The position numbers and the translations under genes were made by a program. A stretch of 64,000 nucleotides of DNA from CAZGNZ01 sp964527215 (GTDB lineage Bacteria; Fidelibacterota; Marinisomatia; SCGC-AAA003-L08; JACNLC01), in contig CAZGNZ010000019.1 of the NCBI GenBank assembly GCA_964527215.1, positions 10,265 through 74,264 of the forward strand, in the 5' to 3' direction. Positions 1 through 8,339 of this stretch are shown one piece after another. Position 1 is the first letter of the stretch. Every line of letters begins with the position of its first letter. The notes beneath the pieces are model-generated. The model saw nothing but the letters and a program-made list of their open reading frames with translations, was not told the origin of the DNA and did no database searches.

Positions 1-533
1 TCCGCCATTTTCTTTTCCACCTCCGCTCGGCTGATATGGTGCAGATCAATGATCTGCTGAATGCGCCATTCCCGAGGAGCCCAGAGTTTTACGTGAAGCG
101 TCAGCGGAATATCCTCCGTCAGGACCACACCGCCGCGCCCGATGATGATCACCCTGCCGGCTTCGGCATATGCCTGAATTACATCTCCGATGGTACGGCG
201 CGCCTTGATGGTTTCGTAGTAAAACGGTTCTGTCAGCACGGACAGCACCTCTCCCACCATCCCAAGTTTCTCCGCTTTGGCTGCCTGCTCGACTTCCGTG
301 GGATTGGACTGCAGTTCATGGGCCGCTTCATCCAGTATTTCCTTTGTAATCAGCCGCCAGGGAACATCCGATTCGGATTTCAACTCTTGAATGGCGGAAA
401 GAATCCGACGGGCGGTATCCACTGCCGGGCAGCCATACTCCCGTGAAATAGTGATGACGGGACCGTGTTTATGTCCTTTTTGATTTTTGCGACCGTACTT
501 ATTCTGAAGATAATTGATTAACACATTATGCAT
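1..533 (-). CDS. Cytidylate kinase-like family protein (partial, 3' end outside window)
   Basis: The reverse strand reads from an ATG at 533 with a GGAGGA ribosome site just upstream and stays open to the window edge, giving about 177 residues without a stop. The N-terminal part contains VITISREYG followed by an Arg-Arg helix, then LITKEILDEAA and IIIGRGG, which is the pattern of the cytidylate kinase-like family (Pfam Cytidylate_kin2). These proteins have a nucleotide-kinase fold, but the classical P-loop lysine is not evident here (the loop reads GCPAVDTA), so the substrate is unknown. The C-terminal lid and base-binding part lies outside the window. No neighbour in the window explains its role. 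Family assignment is fairly firm; activity is not. Confidence 0.82.
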   Translation of the reverse strand, partial: MHNVLINYLQNKYGRKNQKGHKHGPVITISREYGCPAVDTARRILSAIQELKSESDVPWRLITKEILDEAAHELQSNPTEVEQAAKAEKLGMVGEVLSVLTEPFYYETIKARRTIGDVIQAYAEAGRVIIIGRGGVVLTEDIPLTLHVKLWAPREWRIQQIIDLHHISRAEVEKKMA

Positions 534-925
534 GGTTCCTCCATCCAGAATATGAAGCGTTCTGATGTTCCTGGTGTGAATCTGCAGACCGATCAGCGGC
601 GTGGTTTATGGTCTTTTTGAAAGATATGATCGCCTGCGGTTAATGTTATATAAAATGGTTCAGAATGAATTCGCAAGGGGTTATTTCATGGATTCCGTGA
701 TTATCAAGGTGTGAATTACAACTTTTTTATTCATTAGGTTTCCATCTGAAATACATAATTTCAATTGGGACTTTCATCAGATAAATGTCGCCTTCAGCTG
801 TTGATATAAACGCGTATTCCAAAATACTCAATCTCGAATATCATCACTCTGCCTGAATTTCCCATGGAATTTGCAGTATTCGAAAACCGGCTCTGAAACA
901 GCTGCAGCGTTTTTCACCGACGCCA
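534..925. other. Gap between divergent cytidylate kinase-like gene and repeat/mscS
   Basis: About 390 bases without a credible gene. The stretch from roughly 620 to 840 is A+T-rich and probably holds the promoter of the leftward kinase-like gene. I see no convincing RNA gene or protein. It runs directly into the first copy of the dispersed hairpin repeat. Confidence 0.5.
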
Positions 926-1094
926 TGAATTCCCCATCCGTCAGCTGAAGGGTGAGGTATCAGTAACCGATCGGAGCATTCACTGTTTCGTCGCCACGCC
1001 AAATGGCGGATTTTCAACAAGCGGCGGAGAAATGCACCCTGTTTCACTTGTCCGTCAGGAGACGGATTATAAACCCGCCAAATGGCGGATTCAA
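926..1094 (+). repeat. Dispersed hairpin-rich repeat, copy 1
   Basis: This intergenic block recurs at 15092-15256 and, shortened, at 62815-62903. Shared pieces in order are TGAATT(T)CCCC, a short stem, GGTATCA, CGATCGG.GCATT, CGCCACGCCAAATGGCGGAT, CAACAAGCGGCGG, AATGCACCCTGTT, the hairpin TCCGTCAGGAGACGGATTA and a final GGCGGATTCAA. CGCCAAATGGCG and TCCGTC-AGGA-GACGGA are perfect stems. The copy ends 12 bases before the mscS start codon, so it forms much of that gene's leader. It has no coding sense. It resembles a small non-autonomous or REP-like element; its mobility is inferred only from the dispersal. Confidence 0.8.
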
Positions 1095-1106
1095 AGGACC
1101 AGCAAT

Positions 1107-2435
1107 ATGAATTCCGTATTTGATTTACCGCCATTGGAACAAATCTGGATGACTTCATCCCATTGGATTCAGCAGAACGTTTTTGCACCGGATAACCTGG
1201 TTCAGCTGCTGATACTGGCAGTAATGATCCTCATCGGATGGGTCGCCGGTAAACGGCTGGCCGTGTTTATCAAGGTCCGTTTCTCCCGCTTTACTGACGG
1301 AAGTCCAATGACCGCCACACTGTTCGGGGCGTTCTGCCGCATCATCCCTGTTTTAAATATCCTGATTCTGTCCGCAGTAGCAGGACTGGTGGTCCGGCAG
1401 TTCATGGGCGAACCCCATCTCCTCCATCTGGTGGATACACTCCTGCTTGCCTGGGTGATTATCATCCCGGCCTCCGCAGTTATTCCGGATCCGTTCTGGT
1501 CCAAAACCCTTTCCGTCACCGCCTGGAGTCTGGCAGCGCTGGAAATCCTGGGCGTGCTGCGGCCAAGTCTGAATTATCTCAGCTCTTTCGGTTTTTCAAT
1601 CGGCAGTTTTCAGTTTACCATCCTCTCCGTGATAAAGATGGCGGTATTTCTGTTCCTTGCGCTTCGAGCAGGCCAGTGGCTGGGGGACTATATTGAGAAA
1701 AACATTTCCAAGGTATCGCAGCTCTCCCCTTCTACCCATGTTCTTCTGAGTAAAATAATCAAGATCTGTATTTATATTGTTGTATTTCTGATTGCCCTCA
1801 GCACCGTCGGTATCGATCTGAGTGCCCTGACTGTGCTCAGCGGTGCTCTGGGTGTGGGTATCGGATTTGGTCTTCAGAAAGTCGTTTCCAATTACATCAG
1901 CGGCATTATCCTGCTCAGTGACAAAAGCATCAAACCCGGAGATGTTATTCAGATAGGAGATGTGTACGGCTGGATTTCGGGTTTGTACGGCAGGTATGTC
2001 TCGGTTGTCACCCGGGACGGACATGAATATCTGATTCCAAATGAAGATCTCATCACCCAGCAGGTAATCAACTGGACCTATACCGATCATACGGTTCGGC
2101 TGCATGTGCCGGTGGGCATTTCATACGAGTCCGATCTTCATCTTGCACGACAGCTCATGATTGAGTCCGCTGAATGTGTTGAGCGGGTACTGAAAAAACC
2201 GAAACCCGTCTGCCATGTCCTGGCATTCGGTGATAATTCGGTGGACCTTGAACTGCGGATATGGATAGGGGATCCTGAATCAGGAATCCGGAATGTGATG
2301 AGTCAGGTATATCTGAATGTCTGGGACCGTTTCAGGGAAAATGATATCGAAATACCTTACCCCCAGCGGGATGTGCATCTGTCTGCAGAAAATGGGATGA
2401 AGGTTGAGATCGTGAATTCAAAAGAGAAGGACTGA
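1107..2435 (+). CDS. MscS family mechanosensitive channel
   Basis: A small-conductance mechanosensitive channel that would open on membrane tension to release solutes after osmotic downshock. I use ATG 1107 (442 residues) because AAAGGA lies just upstream; the longer start at 1032 sits inside a dispersed repeat. Several hydrophobic segments precede the signature pore helix and beta domain, with VGIDLSALTVLSGALGVGIG leading into GFGLQKVVSNYISG and then KPGDVIQIGDVYG and YLIPNEDLI. The C-terminal alpha/beta domain runs to about residue 430. It is longer than the minimal E. coli MscS (286 residues) by extra N-terminal helices. It appears to be transcribed alone; a strong hairpin follows at 2578. 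Confidence 0.93.
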   Translation: MNSVFDLPPLEQIWMTSSHWIQQNVFAPDNLVQLLILAVMILIGWVAGKRLAVFIKVRFSRFTDGSPMTATLFGAFCRIIPVLNILILSAVAGLVVRQFMGEPHLLHLVDTLLLAWVIIIPASAVIPDPFWSKTLSVTAWSLAALEILGVLRPSLNYLSSFGFSIGSFQFTILSVIKMAVFLFLALRAGQWLGDYIEKNISKVSQLSPSTHVLLSKIIKICIYIVVFLIALSTVGIDLSALTVLSGALGVGIGFGLQKVVSNYISGIILLSDKSIKPGDVIQIGDVYGWISGLYGRYVSVVTRDGHEYLIPNEDLITQQVINWTYTDHTVRLHVPVGISYESDLHLARQLMIESAECVERVLKKPKPVCHVLAFGDNSVDLELRIWIGDPESGIRNVMSQVYLNVWDRFRENDIEIPYPQRDVHLSAENGMKVEIVNSKEKD

Positions 2436-2577
2436 ACCGGAGCGGTCTGCTGATCCGCCAAACATGGTACTCTTTGAATCTTCAGGTATTTTGCGGAAGG
2501 ACGGCGTTTTTGATGAATCCGTCAGCAATCACAGGGACTGCATCGTTTCGCCATCCGGTATGCTGCCCAAACATTAA

Positions 2578-2602
2578 ATCCCCCGGGAGCGACCCGGGGG
2601 AT
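2578..2602. terminator. Strong GC hairpin between convergent genes
   Basis: A perfect ten-base-pair stem, ATCCCCCGGG with its complement around AGCGA, lies between the convergent mscS and HTH genes. It lacks a long T tract on either side, so bidirectional termination is likely but inferred. Confidence 0.6.
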
Positions 2603-2626
2603 CATCGTAGCAGCTTGGGATAAAAC

Positions 2627-2821
2627 TTACTGGTTTTTCAATTCTTTCAGTTTCTCGTTCAGTATTTCGTCAAACATCCTGTCCAGATGTTCCTGTTTGA
2701 CTTTCCACTGACCACCAATTTTAATTGCCGGAATCTTTCCCTGCTGCACCAGCCGATAAACGGTCTGTTCTTTAATACTCAGATAGTTAGAAACCTCTTT
2801 TATTCCTAAAATTTCTTTCAT
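2627..2821 (-). CDS. Small helix-turn-helix (excisionase/MerR-type) DNA-binding protein
   Basis: A 64-residue protein starting MKEILGIKEVSNYLSIKEQT, followed by VYRLVQQGKIPAIKIGGQWK, the classic excisionase-family winged HTH (HTH_17; TIGR01764-like) of about 50 residues, then a short charged tail. I chose ATG 2821 because AAAGGA lies ten bases upstream; the longer reading frame has no support. Such small proteins act as excisionases, plasmid factors or transcription regulators. No integrase, phage gene or attachment site is nearby, so a chromosomal regulator is more likely than an excisionase. It lies 106 bases downstream of flagellin on the same strand, separated from it by a hairpin. Confidence 0.8.
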   Translation of the reverse strand: MKEILGIKEVSNYLSIKEQTVYRLVQQGKIPAIKIGGQWKVKQEHLDRMFDEILNEKLKELKNQ

Positions 2822-2889
2822 GACTGTCCATTCCTTTAAAAAACTTTTCGATGATCCGGCGTCTGCCCCGAATTTCTGACTGAGAGGGC

Positions 2890-2917
2890 GGGATCCGGAA
2901 GATGTCCCCCGGATCCC
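2890..2917 (-). terminator. Hairpin after flagellin
   Basis: GGGATCCGG and CCGGATCCC form a perfect nine-base-pair stem with a ten-base loop directly downstream of the flagellin stop. No T run follows on the reverse strand, so it may work as an mRNA 3' stabiliser or a weak terminator. Confidence 0.5.
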
Positions 2918-2927
2918 GGCCAAAAGA

Positions 2928-3761
2928 TCATCCTAAGAGAGAGAGCACTGCCTGCGGAGCTGCATTGGCAGCGGTGAAAGCGGACAATGCGGTCTGCTGC
3001 AGTATCTGTAATTTAATCACGTCCATCTGTTCTGAGGCAAAATCTGCATCCTCAATTGAACTTCGTACTGCCTCCGTATTTGTGATGCCGATAGTGAGGG
3101 CATTGACTTTGGATGTCAGACGGGTCTGGATATCTCCCACTTCCTGTATGGATTCCGACAGGCTGCTGATGGCGCTGTCCACAGTTGCAATGGCCGCCGA
3201 CGCACTGGCCTGGCTGCTCAGGTCAATATCGCTGATGGCAATACCGTCATTCCCAAGACTGGCGGATGTGGATGTATCCAGGGTCACGGTGATGGTGTCG
3301 CCTTCATTGGCTCCGACCTGGAATACCATTGAAGATCCATCCAGAATTGCCTCGCCGTTCCATTTGGTCTGACTGCTGATATCATCCAGTTCCGACAGGA
3401 GCGCCTGGACCTGGTTATGGATCGCATCGCGCTGCTGGTCATTCATCGAATCGTCGGCTGCCTGAATAACCTTATCCTTGATCTGCATCAGGATTGCATT
3501 CTGGCTTTGGTAGCCCCCCTCGGCAATGTTCAAAATATTCTTGGCATTGCCGGCATTGGAGTGGGCCTGCTTCAGTCCCGTGATCTGCGCTTCCAGCTGT
3601 TTGGATATGGCATATCCGGCGGTATCATCCTGCGCGTTGTTGATCCGTTTTCCCGTACTGAGACGGAACTGGTGCTCGCCAAGACGCTTATTCACCTGAT
3701 TCAGAGTCCTCAGGCTCTGCATCGCCATAACATTGGCGTTGACTCTCATTAAATCACTCAT
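2928..3761 (-). CDS. Flagellin
   Basis: The structural subunit of the flagellar filament, exported through the flagellar type III apparatus. The 277-residue protein starts MSDLMRVNANVMAMQSLRTL at 3761 with GGAGG nine bases upstream. It carries the conserved N-terminal D0/D1 helices (STGKRINNAQDDTAGYAISK) and the matching C-terminal helices (SSIEDADFASEQMDVIKLQI, then AAPQAVLSLLG). The middle variable domain is very short, about residues 140-190, giving a compact flagellin close to the minimum size. A sigma-28-type promoter lies 110 bases upstream. No other flagellar gene is in the window, as is common for stand-alone late-class flagellin genes. Confidence 0.96.
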   Translation of the reverse strand: MSDLMRVNANVMAMQSLRTLNQVNKRLGEHQFRLSTGKRINNAQDDTAGYAISKQLEAQITGLKQAHSNAGNAKNILNIAEGGYQSQNAILMQIKDKVIQAADDSMNDQQRDAIHNQVQALLSELDDISSQTKWNGEAILDGSSMVFQVGANEGDTITVTLDTSTSASLGNDGIAISDIDLSSQASASAAIATVDSAISSLSESIQEVGDIQTRLTSKVNALTIGITNTEAVRSSIEDADFASEQMDVIKLQILQQTALSAFTAANAAPQAVLSLLG

Positions 3762-3873
3762 TTCAAAGAACCTCCATGTGATTGGATGGGCATCCCTGCC
3801 CGCAGTGACGAATCCCTTGCTGCCGTTGAAACTGCCGCCACAAAACAATTTCATTCCCAAGCTTCTGTTATCA

Positions 3874-3900
3874 TTATCGAAGAAAAATCAGACAACTTCC
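3874..3900 (-). promoter_or_regulatory. Sigma-28 (FliA)-type promoter of flagellin
   Basis: On the reverse strand GGAAGTTG, an 11-base spacer and TTCGATAA match the sigma-28 consensus (TAAAGTTT-N11-GCCGATAA) at 5 of 8 and 6 of 8 positions with exact spacing. It is placed about 113 bases before the flagellin start codon, where a late flagellar promoter is expected. Confidence 0.72.
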
Positions 3901-4189
3901 ACTTTTGATATAAATATTCAGGAATATTTAAGATCAGCAAACAAGAAAGTATAATGGATGATAATTTTATATAATATTCCGCAAAAATTGAGAAACATGA
4001 TTAACCGCGTTTACAGGATTTTTTTGAATTCTCGTCAATACTGTTAAATGCTGTCACGTCTTCTGGCAGAATTTCCGCCTGCTGCCACCCACCCTGAATA
4101 CGACCCACAGAACTTCGGATTTGTTCGTGTCATTCAGGTTAAATTACCCATCGGATTTTCTGTCATTAATTGCAGGTATTCATATTAGC

Positions 4190-4933
4190 ATGTCCCGATA
4201 CTTCAGCGCGGTATGGGATGGCCCGGAATTCCGGGTTTTCTCACCTTCTCACTTTCTGGTGCTGTTTCTGGTTCTGACCGGAGTTCTTCTGATGTTCCGA
4301 AACTCAACAGCCGCTGCCCTGCGGAGCCGACCGCAGTTTCGTATGATGCTGGGAATCATCCTGATACTCAACGAATCTGCCTGGCATATCTGGAAGGTTT
4401 CCATTGATCAGTGGACCGTACAGAACATGCTTCCCCTGCATCTCTGCAGTATCATGGTATGGTCCAGTTCAATAATGCTCTTTACACGCAGCCGAAGAAT
4501 TTATGAGTTCTGTTATCTGCTGGGGACAGCAGGTGCACTGCAGGCGCTGCTGACGCCTGATATCGGATCATACGGTTTTCCCCATTTCCGCGTGTTCCAG
4601 ACGTTTACTGCTCATTCATGCATCATTTTTGCCGCAGTCTACATGACGTCTTCAGAGGGATTCCGTCCAAACGTTAACTCCATTAAGCGAGTACTCATCG
4701 GAGCCCATATTTATGCGGCAGCGGTTTTTTTCATTAATCAGACAATCGGCAGCAATTATCTCTTTATTGCGCGAAAGCCGGATACTGCCAGTCTGCTTGA
4801 TTACATGGGTCCGTGGCCCTGGTATCTCATTGGAATTGAATTGGCTGCGCTGCTCTGCGTCGCACTGCTGTATCTGCCTTTTTATGCATCAGACAGAAAA
4901 GTTTCAAAATCCGTCAGGCAACCTGCCGGTTGA
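4190..4933 (+). CDS. TIGR02206 (YwaF-like) family integral membrane protein
   Basis: A 247-residue polytopic membrane protein of the TIGR02206/YwaF family, whose function is unknown. Six or more hydrophobic segments are visible. Typical motifs are FSPSHF near the N-terminus, LPLHLCS near residue 80, ALLTPD near residue 120, a His-containing PHFRVFQTFTAHS segment and NYLFIARKP followed by LGPWPWY-like DYMGPWPWYLIG. I chose ATG 4190 because homologues begin shortly before the PSH motif; the longer reading frame opens with TTG and adds an unconserved stretch. The ribosome site is weak. It may be co-transcribed with the small membrane protein 177 bases downstream, but nothing shows a shared task. 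Confidence 0.85.
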   Translation: MSRYFSAVWDGPEFRVFSPSHFLVLFLVLTGVLLMFRNSTAAALRSRPQFRMMLGIILILNESAWHIWKVSIDQWTVQNMLPLHLCSIMVWSSSIMLFTRSRRIYEFCYLLGTAGALQALLTPDIGSYGFPHFRVFQTFTAHSCIIFAAVYMTSSEGFRPNVNSIKRVLIGAHIYAAAVFFINQTIGSNYLFIARKPDTASLLDYMGPWPWYLIGIELAALLCVALLYLPFYASDRKVSKSVRQPAG

Positions 4934-5110
4934 AATCTGAATCTGAGAACCGCGGTCTCACTGCCATGCGTTCTGACAGCAAAAAATCTGGATGTCCAGC
5001 CATCCGCTGCAGACTGCATCGGCGGCAGAGACCGATAACGAACATTGACTGAAAATGTATTTTTGGCATTTACACAACAGCTGAACCGGATCAGCAGGGA
5101 GTAAAAGTAT

Positions 5111-5467
5111 ATGAAAGTCTTATTTGGATATTTATTCCTGATTCTGTCGGAAATTCTAACCATCGTTCAGGCCATTCTGTTTGCCTCTCAGCATCATTTG
5201 ATATCGCCTGAACGCGGATTCATCGTGATACTGATCACCATCGGCTGTCTTGCCGGCGGATTCGGATCAAAAGAAAACGGATCCCTTTATACAAGGCGTC
5301 TGGCCATTGCCAGCAGCCTGCTGGTATGTTTATTCCTCATTGCGATGACGGCCATCCTGATCCTGAGCAACTCGGTCCTTATCAGCTGGTGGGAATACGC
5401 CGCATTGGGTCTTTATATCGTGGCATACGGATCTTTCGGATTCAGCGGGTTGGAGCATCTGGATTAA
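5111..5467 (+). CDS. Small integral membrane protein, unknown function
   Basis: A 118-residue protein starting MKVLFGYLFLILSEILTIVQ, with four likely membrane segments at about residues 3-25, 35-52, 63-87 and 93-112 separated by short loops with one KENGS turn. GGGAG lies ten bases before the ATG. I do not recognise a family. Gene-like features are the ribosome site, uniform hydrophobic periodicity and third-base usage like its neighbours. It follows the YwaF-like membrane protein on the same strand and precedes the aminotransferase. Confidence 0.65.
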   Translation: MKVLFGYLFLILSEILTIVQAILFASQHHLISPERGFIVILITIGCLAGGFGSKENGSLYTRRLAIASSLLVCLFLIAMTAILILSNSVLISWWEYAALGLYIVAYGSFGFSGLEHLD

Positions 5468-5491
5468 ATTGCACGAAAACATGGTGCAATT
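5467..5491 (+). terminator. Weak hairpin after small membrane protein
   Basis: AATTGCAC and GTGCAATT form an eight-base-pair stem over a nine-base loop, starting at the last base of the stop codon of the preceding gene. Only two Ts follow, so termination is uncertain. Confidence 0.35.
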
Positions 5492-5560
5492 CGTCCGATG
5501 CCTGATTCACTGACACAGCAATCAGATCCAACAAATCCTGTTATTTAAAATGGAATTCGG

Positions 5561-6421
5561 ATGAACAGCGTTTCACATACCGTATTTTACAACAAAGACT
5601 TCATCCCGCGCTCCGAGGTTCGAATATCCCCCGATGACCGGGGATTCATGCTGGGCGATGGGGTTTATGAAGTTGCCCGCATATACAGCGGTTCAATTTT
5701 CTTTTGGAAAGATCATCTGGCCCGGCTGAACCGAAGTCTGGCTGAAACACGGATTCAATATACCGGCATTGATGATCTGTCCGGCATAATCAATGAATTG
5801 ATCCGCCGCAATAACCTGATGGACAGCCATGCCCTGGTGTACGTCCAGATAACGCGGGGAGCTTATGCACGGCAGCATTCATTCCCCTCGGGGACCATCT
5901 CTCCCACTGTTTTTGTCGATGTGTTTGAAAAACCAGTTCCTTCTCTCGCGGACTGTCGGGGCGCAGCAGTAATTCTCATGAATGACCAGCGTCGTGAGCG
6001 CTGCGACATAAAGGCTGTTTCTCTGCTGCCCGCCGTCATGGCCAACCAGGCAGCTGCAGAACAGAATGCGCAGGAGGCCGTTCTGGTCCGCAATGGATTT
6101 GTAACCGAAGGGTCTCACACCAATATCATGGCGGTATTTTCCGGGACACTGCACACACACCCGCTGTCCCATGCAATCCTTCCGGGTATCACAAGACAGA
6201 TCGTACTGGATCTCTGCAGGACCCACGATATTCCCGTAGTGGAAGAACCGATTCCGGCAGATATTCTTGAGACTGCAGATGAATGTTTCATTACCGGCAC
6301 CGTCACGGAAATCGTCGCCGTGAGCGACATCCTCGGTACCCGGTTCAAAAACAGACCTCTCGGTCCGGTCACGCAGCTGCTGATGAAACAGTACCGGCAA
6401 CTGACACAGGGCCGAAAATAA
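5561..6421 (+). CDS. dat: D-amino acid aminotransferase (class IV)
   Basis: A cytoplasmic PLP enzyme of fold type IV that interconverts D-alanine and D-glutamate with their keto acids, supplying peptidoglycan precursors. The 286-residue length is normal. Visible marks are DRGFMLGDGVYEV near residue 30, the RCDIK motif with the PLP lysine at residue 151, EGSHTNI near residue 185 where D-amino acid enzymes have EGSSSN, and HPLSHAILPGITR. The RCDIK and THP/ILPGITR pattern matches Bacillus Dat more closely than branched-chain IlvE or aminodeoxychorismate lyase PabC. The gene stands alone before a long A+T-rich gap, and its ribosome site is weak. Confidence 0.86.
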   Translation: MNSVSHTVFYNKDFIPRSEVRISPDDRGFMLGDGVYEVARIYSGSIFFWKDHLARLNRSLAETRIQYTGIDDLSGIINELIRRNNLMDSHALVYVQITRGAYARQHSFPSGTISPTVFVDVFEKPVPSLADCRGAAVILMNDQRRERCDIKAVSLLPAVMANQAAAEQNAQEAVLVRNGFVTEGSHTNIMAVFSGTLHTHPLSHAILPGITRQIVLDLCRTHDIPVVEEPIPADILETADECFITGTVTEIVAVSDILGTRFKNRPLGPVTQLLMKQYRQLTQGRK

Positions 6422-6861
6422 CCCGGTATCAGACGCATTTTGGGAATCATATCCCAATCCTGTTCAGAAAAAAACAACAGGTATTGAATATCTAAAGATA
6501 AAAATATAATAAATATATATCTATATTATTATTATTTGTAAATACTGAGATTTATAATATCACAACTCGTGTTTTGTATATTTTTATCTTGTTAATTATC
6601 AATGATATAATTCTCTCGGCAGGTGATATAAAGATAAGCAGATAATATTATCTATTTAACTTGATTTTATTCATCCCTGTTGTTATATTATTCACAGCAC
6701 TTATTTCTTCATCTAATAAACACCACTAACACAATACTATGTACACTGGCTTCCTGAACATAGTGAATCGTAAAGTCAAACAGAATGATTGGTCTATTTT
6801 TTTTTCTGCCGATAACAATCCCGGGAATTGCCATTCTCAAACCCATCAAAGGAGTTCTGAT
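6422..6861 (+). promoter_or_regulatory. A+T-rich leader of the hdr-mvh operon with a perfect palindrome
   Basis: About 440 bases without a gene, far more A+T-rich than the surroundings between 6480 and 6720. It contains the perfect 14-base palindrome AGATAATATTATCT at 6640-6653, a candidate operator, and several TATAAT-like hexamers, one at 6605-6610. It must carry the promoter of the seven-gene hydrogenase operon, but I cannot assign the exact start site. Confidence 0.45.
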
Positions 6862-7449
6862 ATGGGAAACAACATGATTCAGCGGACAATCAAATACGAA
6901 GCTGAACTGGACCCTGTTTTTGCAGACGAACTGATCAATACGCCTGGTGGAGAACGACTTTTGAGCTGTATTCAATGCGGAACCTGCAGCAGTACCTGTC
7001 CCATGAGTATTTATATGGATTATACTCCCAGGCAGATTATTGCAATGACGCGCGCCGGATTCAGGGATGACGTCCTGAAAAGCATTACGACCTGGCTTTG
7101 TGCCTCCTGTTACTCATGTACTGTTGATTGTCCAAAAAATATAAAAATCACCGATATAATGTATGCCCTGAAACGCAAGTCAATAGAGAACAATGTATTT
7201 CCAAAGCGCTCACCCATCCCGGTGCTGGCGCGGGAATTCTTTGCTCTCATACGGAAACGCGGCCGGAATAATGAGGCCAGGCTGATCCTGCGTCTTTACT
7301 ATCGGACCAACATCCTGAAAATCGTAAAACAGATATCGGTTGGCTTCCGTCTGTGGCTTCACGGCCGGCTGGGACTTCATTCCGGCTCGGTCAAAAATCC
7401 GGCTGACATCAGAACGCTTCTGGATGCGGTAGAAAGGAAGAGCAGATGA
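6862..7449 (+). CDS. hdrC: Heterodisulfide reductase subunit C-like iron-sulfur protein
   Basis: A small electron-transfer subunit passing electrons between HdrA and the catalytic HdrB. It has two ferredoxin-type motifs, CIQCGTCSSTCP at residue 36 and CASCYSCTVDCP at residue 80, each fit for one [4Fe-4S] cluster. I use ATG 6862 (195 residues) because AAAGGAG lies seven bases upstream; the longer frame begins in non-conserved leader. The C-terminal third is basic and helical. It opens the operon and overlaps hdrB by ATGA at 7446, implying translational coupling. The order C-B-A-D-G-A is the bacterial hdr-mvh arrangement. Confidence 0.93.
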   Translation: MGNNMIQRTIKYEAELDPVFADELINTPGGERLLSCIQCGTCSSTCPMSIYMDYTPRQIIAMTRAGFRDDVLKSITTWLCASCYSCTVDCPKNIKITDIMYALKRKSIENNVFPKRSPIPVLAREFFALIRKRGRNNEARLILRLYYRTNILKIVKQISVGFRLWLHGRLGLHSGSVKNPADIRTLLDAVERKSR

Positions 7450-8339
7450 AATACCTGTACTACCCGGGCTGCGCCCTTAAGGAAACAGGGAAAGTATATG
7501 ATGAATCCCTGCAGGCGGTTTTCAGGAAAATCGATTTTCCGTTCCTTGAGCTGCCGGACTGGAACTGCTGCGGTGCCACGTCATACATGGCTGTGAATGA
7601 GCTCAAGGCATTTGCCCTTGCCGCCAGAAATCTTGCCCTGGCTGAAGAAGCAATGAAAGATGCAGATCAGATTGATGTCATCGCACCCTGCAACGCCTGC
7701 TTTATGGTTCTGAACAAAACCCAGAAATACATGTCTGAATACAATGAGATCGGAGAAAAGGTTCATCACGCCCTGGCTTCCGTCGGTCTTGAGTACGAAG
7801 GACGTGTACGGGTCCGCCATCCCATTGACGTGATCGTAAATGATTTTGGTCTGGACCGCCTCAGTTCCTACGTCACCCGTCCTCTTACCGGCCTGAAAAT
7901 AGCCTGTTACTACGGCTGTCAGATGGTTCGTCCCTATGCGGAATTCGACGATCAGGAGAATCCCTGCACAATGGATCAGATCATGATTTCCCTTGGTGCT
8001 GAAACCGTTCCGTGGGGAATGAAAACCCGATGCTGCGGAGGATCACTGATCGGCACCGTCAAAGAAGTGGGACTGCGGCTGAACTATATTCTGCTGAACG
8101 AGGCTCAGCGCTTCAAGGCAGATGCAGTCGCAACAGCCTGTTCACTGTGTCAGTTCAACATGGAATGCTACCAGGATGAAATTTCCCGATCCTATGATCG
8201 GATCAGCTTGCCCATTGCCTATTTTTCACAGGTGATCGGAATGGCATTGGGAATTGGAGACCGGGAACTCGGCCTGCATCGTCTGTTCGTTCCGTTCAAT
8301 CCGAAACTGACGGAAAGGGGGACCTATGCCGGCATCTGA
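7446..8339 (+). CDS. hdrB: Heterodisulfide reductase subunit B-like protein
   Basis: The catalytic subunit in methanogens, where two unusual [4Fe-4S] clusters cleave the CoM-S-S-CoB disulfide; in bacteria the physiological disulfide or other acceptor is unknown. The 297-residue protein carries two complete CCG domains: Cys9, Cys-Cys 41-42 and Cys82/Cys85, then Cys158, Cys-Cys 196-197 and Cys232/Cys235. The spacings (31, 39 and 2; then 37, 34 and 2 residues) fit the family. All cluster cysteines are therefore present and the subunit should be active. It overlaps hdrC by four bases and hdrA by 14 bases. Confidence 0.93.
   Translation: MKYLYYPGCALKETGKVYDESLQAVFRKIDFPFLELPDWNCCGATSYMAVNELKAFALAARNLALAEEAMKDADQIDVIAPCNACFMVLNKTQKYMSEYNEIGEKVHHALASVGLEYEGRVRVRHPIDVIVNDFGLDRLSSYVTRPLTGLKIACYYGCQMVRPYAEFDDQENPCTMDQIMISLGAETVPWGMKTRCCGGSLIGTVKEVGLRLNYILLNEAQRFKADAVATACSLCQFNMECYQDEISRSYDRISLPIAYFSQVIGMALGIGDRELGLHRLFVPFNPKLTERGTYAGI

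Noticed and set aside
36..446. Plus-strand reading frame of 136 residues
   Set aside because: It is the antisense shadow of the cytidylate kinase-like gene, which has a ribosome site and family motifs on the other strand.
1032..1106. Extended N-terminus for the MscS channel
   Set aside because: The extra codons lie in the repeat; ATG 1107 has a proper ribosome site.
844..1188. Minus-strand frame of 114 residues
   Set aside because: It crosses the dispersed repeat and the start of mscS and has no recognisable protein character.
2627..2821. Excisionase of an integrated element
   Set aside because: No integrase, phage genes or attachment repeats are nearby; the HTH is more simply a small chromosomal regulator.
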